Source: Bacillota bacterium (lineage in GTDB: Bacteria > Bacillota > DTU030 > DUMP01). From it: a stretch of 7,592 nucleotides of DNA. Under the pieces are notes generated by a model, which was not told the DNA's origin, searched no databases, and saw only the letters and a list, made by a program, of their open reading frames with translations. The translations under genes and the position numbers were made by a program. How positions within the stretch are numbered: the first letter of the stretch is position 1; every line of letters begins with the position of its first letter. Positions 1 through 5,319 of this stretch are shown piece after piece. The stretch spans positions 1 through 7,592 of the forward strand of contig JAAYHG010000213.1 of assembly GCA_012735455.1 (NCBI GenBank), given 5' to 3'.

Positions 1-794
1 GCATAGACCCAATGCTCGTAGACCTGAGCGAGGCGGCGCGTTCTATCTGCGATCGCAAGTTTGGCATCGGGGCCGATGGCCTTATTCTGGTGCTGCCCAG
101 CGATAAGGCCGATTTTAGGATGCGAATCTTTAATCCGGATGGCAGCGAGCCGGAAATGTGCGGTAATGGAATCCGTTGTTTTGCTAAGTACGTGTATGAG
201 CAAGGCCTAAGCAACAAGACTGAGCTTACGGTAGAGACCCTGGCGGGGATAATCAAGCCCAAACTCTTGGTGACCAATGGCCGGGTAAATGAGGTCCAAG
301 TGGACATGGGTCGGCCACGCCTGCAGGCCGGTGATATTCCTGTTGTCGGCTTTGGTGCAGGCCCGGGCGTAGAAGCTCCTTTAGAGGTTGAGGGCGAGAG
401 GCTTTGCTTTACCGGTGTCTCCATGGGTAACCCCCATGCGGTGATACCTGTGCCGGATCTGACAACTATTCCCTTCGAGAAACTAGGTCCGGCAGTTGAG
501 AAGCACAACGCTTTTCCGCAAAAAGTAAACGTGGAGTTTGCCCAGGTGCTAACGCCCGGTGTGGTGCGGGTACGGGTTTGGGAGCGGGGTGCGGGTCCTA
601 CCCTGGCTTGCGGCACCGGTGCTTGTGCTACGGTGGTGGGTCTGGCACTAACTGGACGCCTTGAGCGCCATGCCACGGTGGAGCTGCCTGGTGGAAACCT
701 GGACATTCTCTGGGGAGAGGATGATCACGTCTACATGACCGGTCCTGCCACGGAGGTTTTCGCAGGAGAATACCTGCTGGAGCTACCGCATTGA
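1..794 (+). CDS. dapF: Diaminopimelate epimerase, 5'-truncated by the window edge
   Basis: This cytoplasmic, cofactor-independent enzyme interconverts LL- and meso-diaminopimelate, supplying lysine and the peptidoglycan cross-linking residue. The reading frame is open to the window edge: codons before the first visible ATG (position 12) read Ile-Asp-Pro, and the family's N-terminal GNDF segment is missing, so the true start lies upstream. About 263 codons are visible against a usual 270-285. Counting from the ATG at 12, the two catalytic cysteines of the thiol-pair mechanism are both present: Cys50 in EMCGNGIRC and Cys200 in LACGTGACA. The FGIGADG segment (residues 17-23), GNPHAV (139-144) and the WERGAG substrate-binding loop (190-195) are intact. 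The gene ends in TGA and is followed by a 101-base spacer before dapL, the preceding enzyme of the same pathway. Family identity is secure; only the 5' end is unknown. Confidence 0.96.
   Translation, partial: IDPMLVDLSEAARSICDRKFGIGADGLILVLPSDKADFRMRIFNPDGSEPEMCGNGIRCFAKYVYEQGLSNKTELTVETLAGIIKPKLLVTNGRVNEVQVDMGRPRLQAGDIPVVGFGAGPGVEAPLEVEGERLCFTGVSMGNPHAVIPVPDLTTIPFEKLGPAVEKHNAFPQKVNVEFAQVLTPGVVRVRVWERGAGPTLACGTGACATVVGLALTGRLERHATVELPGGNLDILWGEDDHVYMTGPATEVFAGEYLLELPH
568..595 (+). other. Canonical G-quadruplex motif inside dapF
   Basis: Five G-tracts lie in a row on the coding strand at 568-570, 574-576, 580-582, 586-589 and 593-595. Each is separated by exactly three bases (TAC, TTT, AGC, TGC). 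This meets the standard G3+N1-7 definition with one tract to spare, and it would be present in the mRNA as well as in the non-template DNA. It encodes the stretch Val-Arg-Val-Arg-Val-Trp-Glu-Arg-Gly-Ala-Gly at the conserved active-site loop, so part of the G-richness is imposed by protein sequence and part by codon choice. The motif is seen directly; folding and any function are inference. Confidence 0.6.
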
Positions 795-834
795 GCGCTA
801 CGTCTTTCTTCATCCGGTAAGTTACTTTAGTTGG

Positions 835-864
835 TTTACATACGCTGGCATAGCGTCCGCTAAT
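835..864 (+). promoter_or_regulatory. Candidate sigma-A-type promoter ahead of dapL
   Basis: The only spacer large enough for a promoter contains TTTACA at 835-840 (5 of 6 matches to the -35 consensus). Eighteen bases later comes GCTAAT at 859-864 (4 of 6 matches to the -10 consensus). TAATAA at 861-866 is an alternative -10 but with a 20-base spacing. Transcription would start near 871, leaving a leader of about 25 bases that contains the dapL ribosome binding site. No terminator separates dapF from this point, so read-through from dapF is equally possible. The match is modest and no start site can be proven from sequence. Confidence 0.3.
842..862. repeat. Two overlapping dyads in the dapF-dapL spacer
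   Basis: ACGCT at 842-846 is the exact reverse complement of AGCGT at 852-856 (5-base loop). TAGCG at 851-855 is the exact reverse complement of CGCTA at 858-862 (2-base centre). The middle arm is shared, so only one pairing can form at a time. The dyads occupy the spacer and the upstream edge of the -10 of the candidate promoter, which is where an operator would sit. Another CGCTA copy lies at 796-800. Short arms like these can arise by chance, and no known operator consensus is recognised. Confidence 0.3.
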
Positions 865-895
865 AAATCACAGTGAGAAAGCGAGGTTTAGGAAA

Positions 896-2080
896 TTGGT
901 TCAGCGTGCCCGACGAATTGCCACCATTCCTCCTTATCTTTTTGCCGAGATTGACAAACTCAAGGCAGAGGCCCGTGCCCGTGGCGTAGACGTGATCGAT
1001 TTAGGTATAGGGGATCCGGACAAGCCCACTCCAGAACACGTGATAGAAGCTCTCACAGCAGCGGCCCAAGATCCTGGCACCCATCGTTACCCTCCTTACG
1101 ACGGTCTGCCTGAGCTGAAGAGAGCTATTGCTGATTGGTACAAAGACCGCTACGGGGTGGAACTTGACCCGGAGACAGAGGTGTTAGTCCTCATCGGTTC
1201 CAAGGAGGGCCTTGCCCACATCCTTTGGGCCTATGTGGATCCAGGAGACGTTACGCTGGTACCGGATCCGGCTTATCCGGTATACCGTACCGGGACCCTT
1301 ATGGCCGGAGGGATACCTCACGCCATGCCTCTCTTGGCAGAGAATGGCTTCTTACCCGACTACAGCGCCGTCGAACCGGCGGTGGCCGATAAGGCAAAGC
1401 TACTTTTCCTGAATTACCCCAACAACCCTACTGCGGCTGTAGCCACCCCTGAGTTTTTTGCCACGACGGTGGAGTTTGCCCGCAAGCATGACATAATCGT
1501 GTGCCATGACTTTGCCTACTGTGAGACCACCTTTGATGGTTACCGTGCCCCTAGTTTCCTGGCCACACCCGGGGCGAAAGAGGTGGGTGTGGAGTTTAAT
1601 TCGCTGTCCAAGCCTTATAACATGACGGGCTGGCGGGTGGCCTTTGCTGTAGGTAACAAAGACGTTTTGGCTGCCCTTTCCATCATCAAGACCAACATAG
1701 ACTCCGGTGTGTTCAACGCTGTGCAGTTGGCCGCCCGGGCGGCTCTAACGGGTCCCCAGGACATGATCGCTGAGATGAACAAGATGTATGCTGGGCGTCG
1801 CGATGTATTGATCCAGGGCCTTAACAGTCTGGGTTGGCAGCTGGAGCCTACCAAAGGGACCTTCTATGTATGGGCACCGGTGCCGGAAGGCTATACTTCA
1901 AAGAGTTTCGCTGCCGAACTACTGTCTCGCTGTGGAGTAAACGTTACGCCGGGTAATGGTTACGGCGAATACGGCGAAGGTTTCTTCCGGGTGGCCCTAA
2001 CAGTGGATGAGGCACGCATGGCTGAGGCAGTGCAACGCCTGCGGGAGCAGGGTATTACTTTCACAGGGAAGAAGCGATAA
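896..2080 (+). CDS. dapL: LL-diaminopimelate aminotransferase
   Basis: This PLP-dependent class I/II aminotransferase converts tetrahydrodipicolinate directly to LL-diaminopimelate using glutamate, bypassing the acylated DapD/DapC/DapE steps. The 394-residue protein has the family's N-terminal ARRI..PPYLFA segment (5-17), DLGIGDPD (35-42), GSKEG (101-105), NYPNNPT (173-179), Asp205 and Tyr208 for the cofactor ring, the Schiff-base lysine Lys239 in SLSKPYNMTGWR with Arg247, and the carboxylate-binding Arg365 in GEGFFRVAL. Similarity looks closer to the diverged DapL2 type (Moorella and methanogen enzymes) than to the plant/Chlamydia type, a judgement from memory. The start is a TTG at 896, with GAGGT at 883-887 eight bases before it; the N-terminus produced fits the family. 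DapF, the next enzyme of the pathway, is encoded just upstream and yicC begins one base after the stop. A related aminotransferase of other specificity is the main alternative, made unlikely by the neighbouring dapF. Confidence 0.93.
   Translation: MVQRARRIATIPPYLFAEIDKLKAEARARGVDVIDLGIGDPDKPTPEHVIEALTAAAQDPGTHRYPPYDGLPELKRAIADWYKDRYGVELDPETEVLVLIGSKEGLAHILWAYVDPGDVTLVPDPAYPVYRTGTLMAGGIPHAMPLLAENGFLPDYSAVEPAVADKAKLLFLNYPNNPTAAVATPEFFATTVEFARKHDIIVCHDFAYCETTFDGYRAPSFLATPGAKEVGVEFNSLSKPYNMTGWRVAFAVGNKDVLAALSIIKTNIDSGVFNAVQLAARAALTGPQDMIAEMNKMYAGRRDVLIQGLNSLGWQLEPTKGTFYVWAPVPEGYTSKSFAAELLSRCGVNVTPGNGYGEYGEGFFRVALTVDEARMAEAVQRLREQGITFTGKKR
1260..1282. repeat. Perfect 8-bp inverted repeat inside dapL
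   Basis: TACCGGAT at 1260-1267 and ATCCGGTA at 1275-1282 are exact reverse complements around a 7-base loop. The segment encodes the Pro-Asp-Pro-Ala-Tyr-Pro-Val-Tyr region conserved in the family, so the repeat may simply reflect codon use for that peptide. There is no U-run, so it is not an intrinsic terminator. Confidence 0.4.
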
Positions 2081-2081
2081 T

Positions 2082-2954
2082 GTGCACAGCATGACTGGTT
2101 TCGGTCGGGGCAGTGCCCGCCGAGGCGAAACCACTTTTACAGTCGAGATCCGCACCTTAAACCACCGTTTCTTGGAGTGGTCTATCCGTTTACCACGGGA
2201 ATTGGCTGAATGGGAAGAACGCCTGCGCAGTCGGCTCCAGCAAGAACTGGCCCGGGGCCGGGTGGAGGTTTGGGTTGGCGTGAGCGGCCAGATCGGACCC
2301 AGGAAAGTACAAGTAGATACCGACTTAGCCGGGTCCTACTATGGTGCGGCCCAAGCCATTGCGGCGGAGCTAGGCGTGGAGCCAGGCATCACAGCGGCCT
2401 TTCTTCTTACCCTACCTGAAGTGGTGCGTCTGGAAGAAAGAGAGGCAGACTTGGAAGAATGGTGGCCAGGCTGTGCCGAGGCCTTAGAGCGGGCCTTGGC
2501 ACAGCTTGTGGCCATGCGCGAGCGAGAAGGGGAGGCCATGGCCGCCGACCTTAAGATAAGGGTCAAGCGGCTCCGGGCCCTGGCACAGGCAATAATGGAG
2601 CAGGCCGGAGAGATTCCGCGACTCTACCAGGATAAGCTACGCCAACGTTTGGCAACACTAGTGGCGGAAAGCGGTGTAGATGAGGGCAGATTGGCCCAGG
2701 AGGTAGCCTTCCTGGCTGAACGAGCTGATATTACCGAAGAGATCGTACGACTACTCAGCCACTGCGACCAGCTTGCGGCCACCATAGCAAAGGAGGAACC
2801 GGTTGGCCGTCGTCTTGAGTTCTTGCTGCAGGAGGCCAACCGCGAGGTGAATACCATTGGCTCTAAGGCTCAGGGTCTGAGGATTAGCAGCTTAGTAGTA
2901 GACTGCAAGGCGGAGCTAGAGAAGATGCGCGAGCAGGTGCAGAATATCGAGTAA
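2082..2954 (+). CDS. yicC: YicC/YloC family endoribonuclease
   Basis: Members of this family (YloC in B. subtilis, YicC in E. coli) have been reported to act as endoribonucleases; cellular targets in clostridia are unknown. The 290-residue protein shows the N-terminal domain opening with SMTGFGRG (3-10), followed by VEIRTLNHRFLE (21-32) and IRLP (35-38). The C-terminal DUF1732 domain carries the highly conserved GRRLEFLLQE (242-251) and NREVNTIGSKA (253-263). The middle (about 120-240) is rich in Glu, Arg, Ala and Leu and likely helical or coiled coil. The GTG at 2082 is chosen because it gives the expected short tail before SMTGFGR, has AGGGA at 2065-2069 upstream, and lies one base after the dapL stop, which suggests translational coupling. 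A longer version from ATG 2007 would run through the end of dapL and add 25 residues unlike the family; ATG 2091 is a less likely shorter start. Confidence 0.92.
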   Translation: MHSMTGFGRGSARRGETTFTVEIRTLNHRFLEWSIRLPRELAEWEERLRSRLQQELARGRVEVWVGVSGQIGPRKVQVDTDLAGSYYGAAQAIAAELGVEPGITAAFLLTLPEVVRLEEREADLEEWWPGCAEALERALAQLVAMREREGEAMAADLKIRVKRLRALAQAIMEQAGEIPRLYQDKLRQRLATLVAESGVDEGRLAQEVAFLAERADITEEIVRLLSHCDQLAATIAKEEPVGRRLEFLLQEANREVNTIGSKAQGLRISSLVVDCKAELEKMREQVQNIE

Positions 2955-2962
2955 ATAAGCCC

Positions 2963-2970
2963 AAGGAGGT
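2963..2970 (+). promoter_or_regulatory. Near-perfect Shine-Dalgarno for remA
   Basis: AAGGAGGT is fully complementary to the anti-Shine-Dalgarno end of 16S rRNA and stands six bases before the ATG at 2977. It is the strongest ribosome binding site in the window and fixes the remA start. Confidence 0.85.
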
Positions 2971-2976
2971 CATATC

Positions 2977-3243
2977 ATGGACATCCGACTGATAAATATT
3001 GGTTTCGGGAATATTGTTTCTGCGAACCGAATCGTGGCCATTGTTAGTCCCGAATCCGCGCCAATCAAACGCATTGTGCAGGAGGCCAGGGATAGGGGTA
3101 TGCTCATTGATGCTACCTACGGCCGGCGTACTCGTGCTGTAATCATTACCGACAGTGACCACGTTATCCTTTCAGCAGTACAGCCGGAAACGGTAGCCAA
3201 CCGCTTGGGTGAGAAAGAGCAGGCTGATGAGCGCGAAGAGTAG
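2977..3243 (+). CDS. remA: RemA-like DNA-binding regulator (DUF370)
   Basis: RemA of B. subtilis is a small oligomeric DNA-binding protein that activates biofilm matrix and some osmoprotection genes. This 88-residue protein matches the family almost throughout: [15 protein letters not shown] (5-19), [13 protein letters not shown] (22-34), [17 protein letters not shown] (40-56) and [16 protein letters not shown] near the C-terminus. Arg18, Arg50 and Arg51, basic residues implicated in DNA binding in Bacillus-group RemA, are conserved at the same numbers. The C-terminal tail is charged and variable, as usual. The gene starts 22 bases after yicC with a very strong ribosome binding site and ends just before gmk; this yicC-remA-gmk order is shared with B. 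subtilis. The family call is firm. The regulon in a clostridial host cannot be read from here and may differ from biofilm control. Confidence 0.94.
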   Translation: MDIRLINIGFGNIVSANRIVAIVSPESAPIKRIVQEARDRGMLIDATYGRRTRAVIITDSDHVILSAVQPETVANRLGEKEQADEREE

Positions 3244-3247
3244 GGAG
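3242..3247 (+). promoter_or_regulatory. Ribosome binding site favouring the second GTG of gmk
   Basis: AGGGAG overlaps the remA stop codon and lies eight bases before GTG 3256 but directly abuts or overlaps GTG 3247. Only the weaker GAAGAG at 3235-3240 could serve the first GTG, so the spacing favours 3256. Confidence 0.5.
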
Positions 3248-3255
3248 TGAGGAGA

Positions 3256-3873
3256 GTGCCGCAGGGGGTATTGCTGGTAATCTCTGGACCCTCCGGTACC
3301 GGAAAGGGTACTGTTTGTGGCCGGTTGCGTGAGAGATTGCCGCACTTAGCATACTCTGTATCAGCTACAACTAGGGCACCACGTGCAGGAGAGAGGGATG
3401 GGGTCAACTACTTTTTCTTAACCAAGGAAGAGTTCCAATCCCGTATTGAGAGAGGCGAGTTCTTGGAGTGGGCTGAGGTGTACGGTAATTATTATGGTAC
3501 GCCTCGTTCCTATGTAGAGAGGATGCTCTCCAGCGGTCGTGACGTGCTCTTAGAAATAGACACCCAGGGGGCAATGCAGGTCAAAGCTAACTACCCCGCT
3601 GGAGTTTTTGTCTTTCTCTTGCCTCCAACTCTGGAGGAGTTAGGGCGACGCATAACATGCCGTGGTACCGAAATAGAGGAAGAGCGTAGGCGTCGCCTGA
3701 GTGCAGCCAGGAATGAGATCGCTCAGATAAGGAATTATGACTACCTAGTGATTAATGACACGGTGCAAGAGGCGGTAGCCAAGATAGAGGCCATCCTCGT
3801 GGCGGAACGCGCCCGTGTTAAGCACTTCAGCGATGAGGAGCTTAAGGCAAGGTTGGAGGGACAGCCAGAATGA
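3256..3873 (+). CDS. gmk: Guanylate kinase
   Basis: Guanylate kinase phosphorylates GMP (and dGMP) to GDP with ATP in the cytoplasm, feeding GTP and (p)ppGpp pools. With the GTG at 3256 the protein has 205 residues, typical for bacteria. The P-loop GPSGTGKGT is at 11-19. The GMP-binding part follows: SATTRAPRAGERDGVNY (36-52) with Ser36, Arg40, Arg43 and Tyr52, then Glu71 and GNYYGT (77-82), and LEIDTQGAM (99-107) with the acidic Asp102. The lid (about 130-150) has RRRL with clustered arginines, and the C-terminal NYDYLVIND is typical. A start at GTG 3247 would add only Met-Arg-Arg and is possible, but the better-placed ribosome binding site and the opening MPQG favour 3256. The stop codon overlaps the rpoZ start as ATGA, implying coupled translation. 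All expected catalytic residues are present. Confidence 0.95.
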   Translation: MPQGVLLVISGPSGTGKGTVCGRLRERLPHLAYSVSATTRAPRAGERDGVNYFFLTKEEFQSRIERGEFLEWAEVYGNYYGTPRSYVERMLSSGRDVLLEIDTQGAMQVKANYPAGVFVFLLPPTLEELGRRITCRGTEIEEERRRRLSAARNEIAQIRNYDYLVINDTVQEAVAKIEAILVAERARVKHFSDEELKARLEGQPE

Positions 3874-4067
3874 GAGGACCAGAGCTGGATTTGCTTCGCA
3901 GCAAGGTGGGGAACAAGTATTTGTTGGTTACAGTTGCAGCCAAGCGTGCCCGCCAGCTCATGAGCGGTGCGGCACCGCGGATCGCCGACGCCCAGGGGAA
4001 ACCAGTTACCGTTGCACTGCAGGAGATTGCTGCTGGCAAAGTTACAGTAATGACAGGGGATAAATAG
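3870..4067 (+). CDS. rpoZ: RNA polymerase omega subunit
   Basis: Omega binds the beta-prime subunit and helps RNA polymerase assemble and stay stable; in some bacteria it contributes to the (p)ppGpp site. The 65-residue protein begins MRGPELDLLRSKVGNKYLL and continues TVAAKRARQLM (21-31), the conserved helix that contacts beta-prime. The C-terminus KPVTVALQEIAAGKV (44-58) corresponds to the family's conserved ALxEIxxGKV. This is close to the short omega form common in Firmicutes and shorter than the E. coli protein (about 90 residues). The ATG overlaps the gmk stop by four bases, and GGAGGG at 3855-3860 inside gmk gives a good ribosome binding site with a 9-base gap. Linkage to gmk is widespread in bacteria and strengthens the call for so short a protein. 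Confidence 0.93.
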   Translation: MRGPELDLLRSKVGNKYLLVTVAAKRARQLMSGAAPRIADAQGKPVTVALQEIAAGKVTVMTGDK

Positions 4068-4079
4068 GGGTGGCGTTGG

Positions 4080-5297
4080 ATGGAACAGAAGACGGTTGTC
4101 TTAGGGATCTCAGGCGGTATCGCGGCTTATAAGGCAGCAGAAGTAGCCAGTAGTTTGGCCAAGAGTGGCTATGAAGTCCGGGTGGTGATGACGCAAGGTG
4201 CTACCAAGTTTATTGCCCCTTTGACTTTTCAAACCCTTACCGGACATCCGGTTGTGGTGGATATGTTCGCAGTACCTCCCATTTGGAATGTAGGCCATGT
4301 GGCCTACGCCGAGGCGGCCGACCTGGTCTTGATAGCCCCAGCCACGGCAAATGTCATCGCTAAAATGGCACATGGTTTGGCTGACGATATGCTGACGGCT
4401 ACGGTATTGGCCACCAAGGCCCCTGTACTTGTGGCCCCTGCTATGAATTGCAACATGTATTTGAACCCTGCTGTGCAGCACAACCTGTCTCTCCTGCAGC
4501 AGCGGGGTTTCCATATTATGCCACCGGAGGAAGGACGGTTGGCTTGTGGGACAACGGGGCCTGGGCGACTGGCGTCGCCCGAGAAGATTGTTGCGGCGGC
4601 GAAAAGGCTGCTTCATCCTAGGACTGACCTGGCTGGGTTCCGCGTCCTCGTGACTGCAGGTCCTACAAGGGAACCTATTGACCCGGTTCGTTACCTTTCG
4701 AATCGGTCTACAGGCAAGATGGGTTATGCCTTGGCGAAGGTGGCAGCGGAATTGGGAGCGGAGGTTACCCTGGTAAGCGGTCCTACAGCTTTAGTTCCAC
4801 CGGCAGGTGTTCGCTTGATAGAGGTGACCACAGCCCAAGAAATGCTGACGGCAGTTCTTGCGCACCTGAATACGGCAGATGCTTTGGTGATGGCCGCAGC
4901 GGTAGCGGATTTTCGGCCGCGATCTTACAGCAGCGAGAAGATAAAGAAAAAGGGTGAGAGCCTTTCCTTGGAGCTGGAGCGGACAGAAGACATATTGGAG
5001 CAAGTGGCCAGAAGGAAAAAAACTGGCCAGGTAGTGGTGGGCTTTGCGGCGGAGAGTTCTAATCTTATTGTCAATGCAGAGCATAAGCTGAGGCGCAAGC
5101 GGCTTGACTTCATTGTGGCCAACGATATAACCCGTACCGATACCGGTTTTGCCAGCGACAACAACGAAGTCAAGATCCTCTGGCCGGACGGTCGGGTGGA
5201 AGAGCTCCCGCTGGCTCTTAAGGACGAGATAGCAGTGGCAATTTGGGAACGGGTCTTGTTACGGCGAGAGGAAATCCAAGCCGCTTCAGCGAAGTAA
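4080..5297 (+). CDS. coaBC: Bifunctional phosphopantothenoylcysteine decarboxylase/phosphopantothenate-cysteine ligase
   Basis: This enzyme carries out two steps of coenzyme A synthesis: CTP-dependent ligation of cysteine to 4'-phosphopantothenate (CoaB), then FMN-dependent decarboxylation to 4'-phosphopantetheine (CoaC). The 405-residue protein has the usual length and domain order. The N-terminal flavoprotein CoaC (about 1-180) shows GISGGIAAYK (9-18), the catalytic His73 in GHVAYAEAADLVLIAPATAN, PAMN (120-123) and the active-site Cys156 in RLACGTTGPGRL. The CoaB domain (about 186-400) shows VTAGPTREPIDPVRYLSNRS (191-210), TGKMG (211-215), AAAVADF (272-278), the lysine-rich KIKKK (287-291) that contains the residue used in phosphopantothenoyl-adduct formation, and GFAAES (321-326). 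The ATG at 4080 lies 12 bases after rpoZ, with AGGGG at 4066-4070 upstream. Both active sites look complete, so a fused, fully functional enzyme is expected. Confidence 0.96.
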   Translation: MEQKTVVLGISGGIAAYKAAEVASSLAKSGYEVRVVMTQGATKFIAPLTFQTLTGHPVVVDMFAVPPIWNVGHVAYAEAADLVLIAPATANVIAKMAHGLADDMLTATVLATKAPVLVAPAMNCNMYLNPAVQHNLSLLQQRGFHIMPPEEGRLACGTTGPGRLASPEKIVAAAKRLLHPRTDLAGFRVLVTAGPTREPIDPVRYLSNRSTGKMGYALAKVAAELGAEVTLVSGPTALVPPAGVRLIEVTTAQEMLTAVLAHLNTADALVMAAAVADFRPRSYSSEKIKKKGESLSLELERTEDILEQVARRKKTGQVVVGFAAESSNLIVNAEHKLRRKRLDFIVANDITRTDTGFASDNNEVKILWPDGRVEELPLALKDEIAVAIWERVLLRREEIQAASAK

Positions 5298-5314
5298 TCC
5301 TTAAAGGAAGGATT
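5296..5314 (+). promoter_or_regulatory. Hairpin covering the priA ribosome binding site
   Basis: AATCCTT at 5296-5302 pairs perfectly with AAGGATT at 5308-5314 across a 5-base loop, with a possible extra G-U pair at 5295/5315. The right arm holds the best-placed Shine-Dalgarno copy for priA (AAGGA at 5308-5312, seven bases before ATG 5320). A second AAGGA at 5304-5308 is mostly in the loop. The left arm begins inside the coaBC stop codon (5295-5297), so a ribosome finishing coaBC would melt the stem. The stem is AU-rich and only weakly stable; a regulatory role is inference. Confidence 0.4.
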
Positions 5315-5319
5315 GACCA

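Noticed and set aside
795..834. Intrinsic terminator after dapF
   Set aside because: GTAAGTTAC at 817-825 is a tiny palindrome and there is no GC-rich stem followed by a T-run, so no terminator can be supported.
795..895. Lysine riboswitch or other structured leader before dapL
   Set aside because: The spacer is only 101 bases, too short for the lysine riboswitch, and shows no recognisable conserved riboswitch core.
2007..2081. Longer yicC beginning at ATG 2007
   Set aside because: The extra 25 residues lie in the dapL reading region, do not resemble the YicC N-terminus, and the GTG at 2082 gives the conserved SMTGFGR opening with normal operon spacing.
2080..2094. ATG at 2080 overlapping the dapL stop codon
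   Set aside because: It is in another frame from yicC and meets a TGA after four codons, so it is not the yicC start.
2254..2278. Second G-rich stretch in yicC considered as a G-quadruplex
   Set aside because: Only three runs of three or more Gs are present with uneven loops; the remainder are GG pairs, so it fails the usual four-tract definition.
4110..4616. 168-codon open frame on the minus strand across coaBC
   Set aside because: It lies wholly antisense to a clearly conserved CoaC domain, its translation shows no recognisable family features, and it has no supporting gene context.
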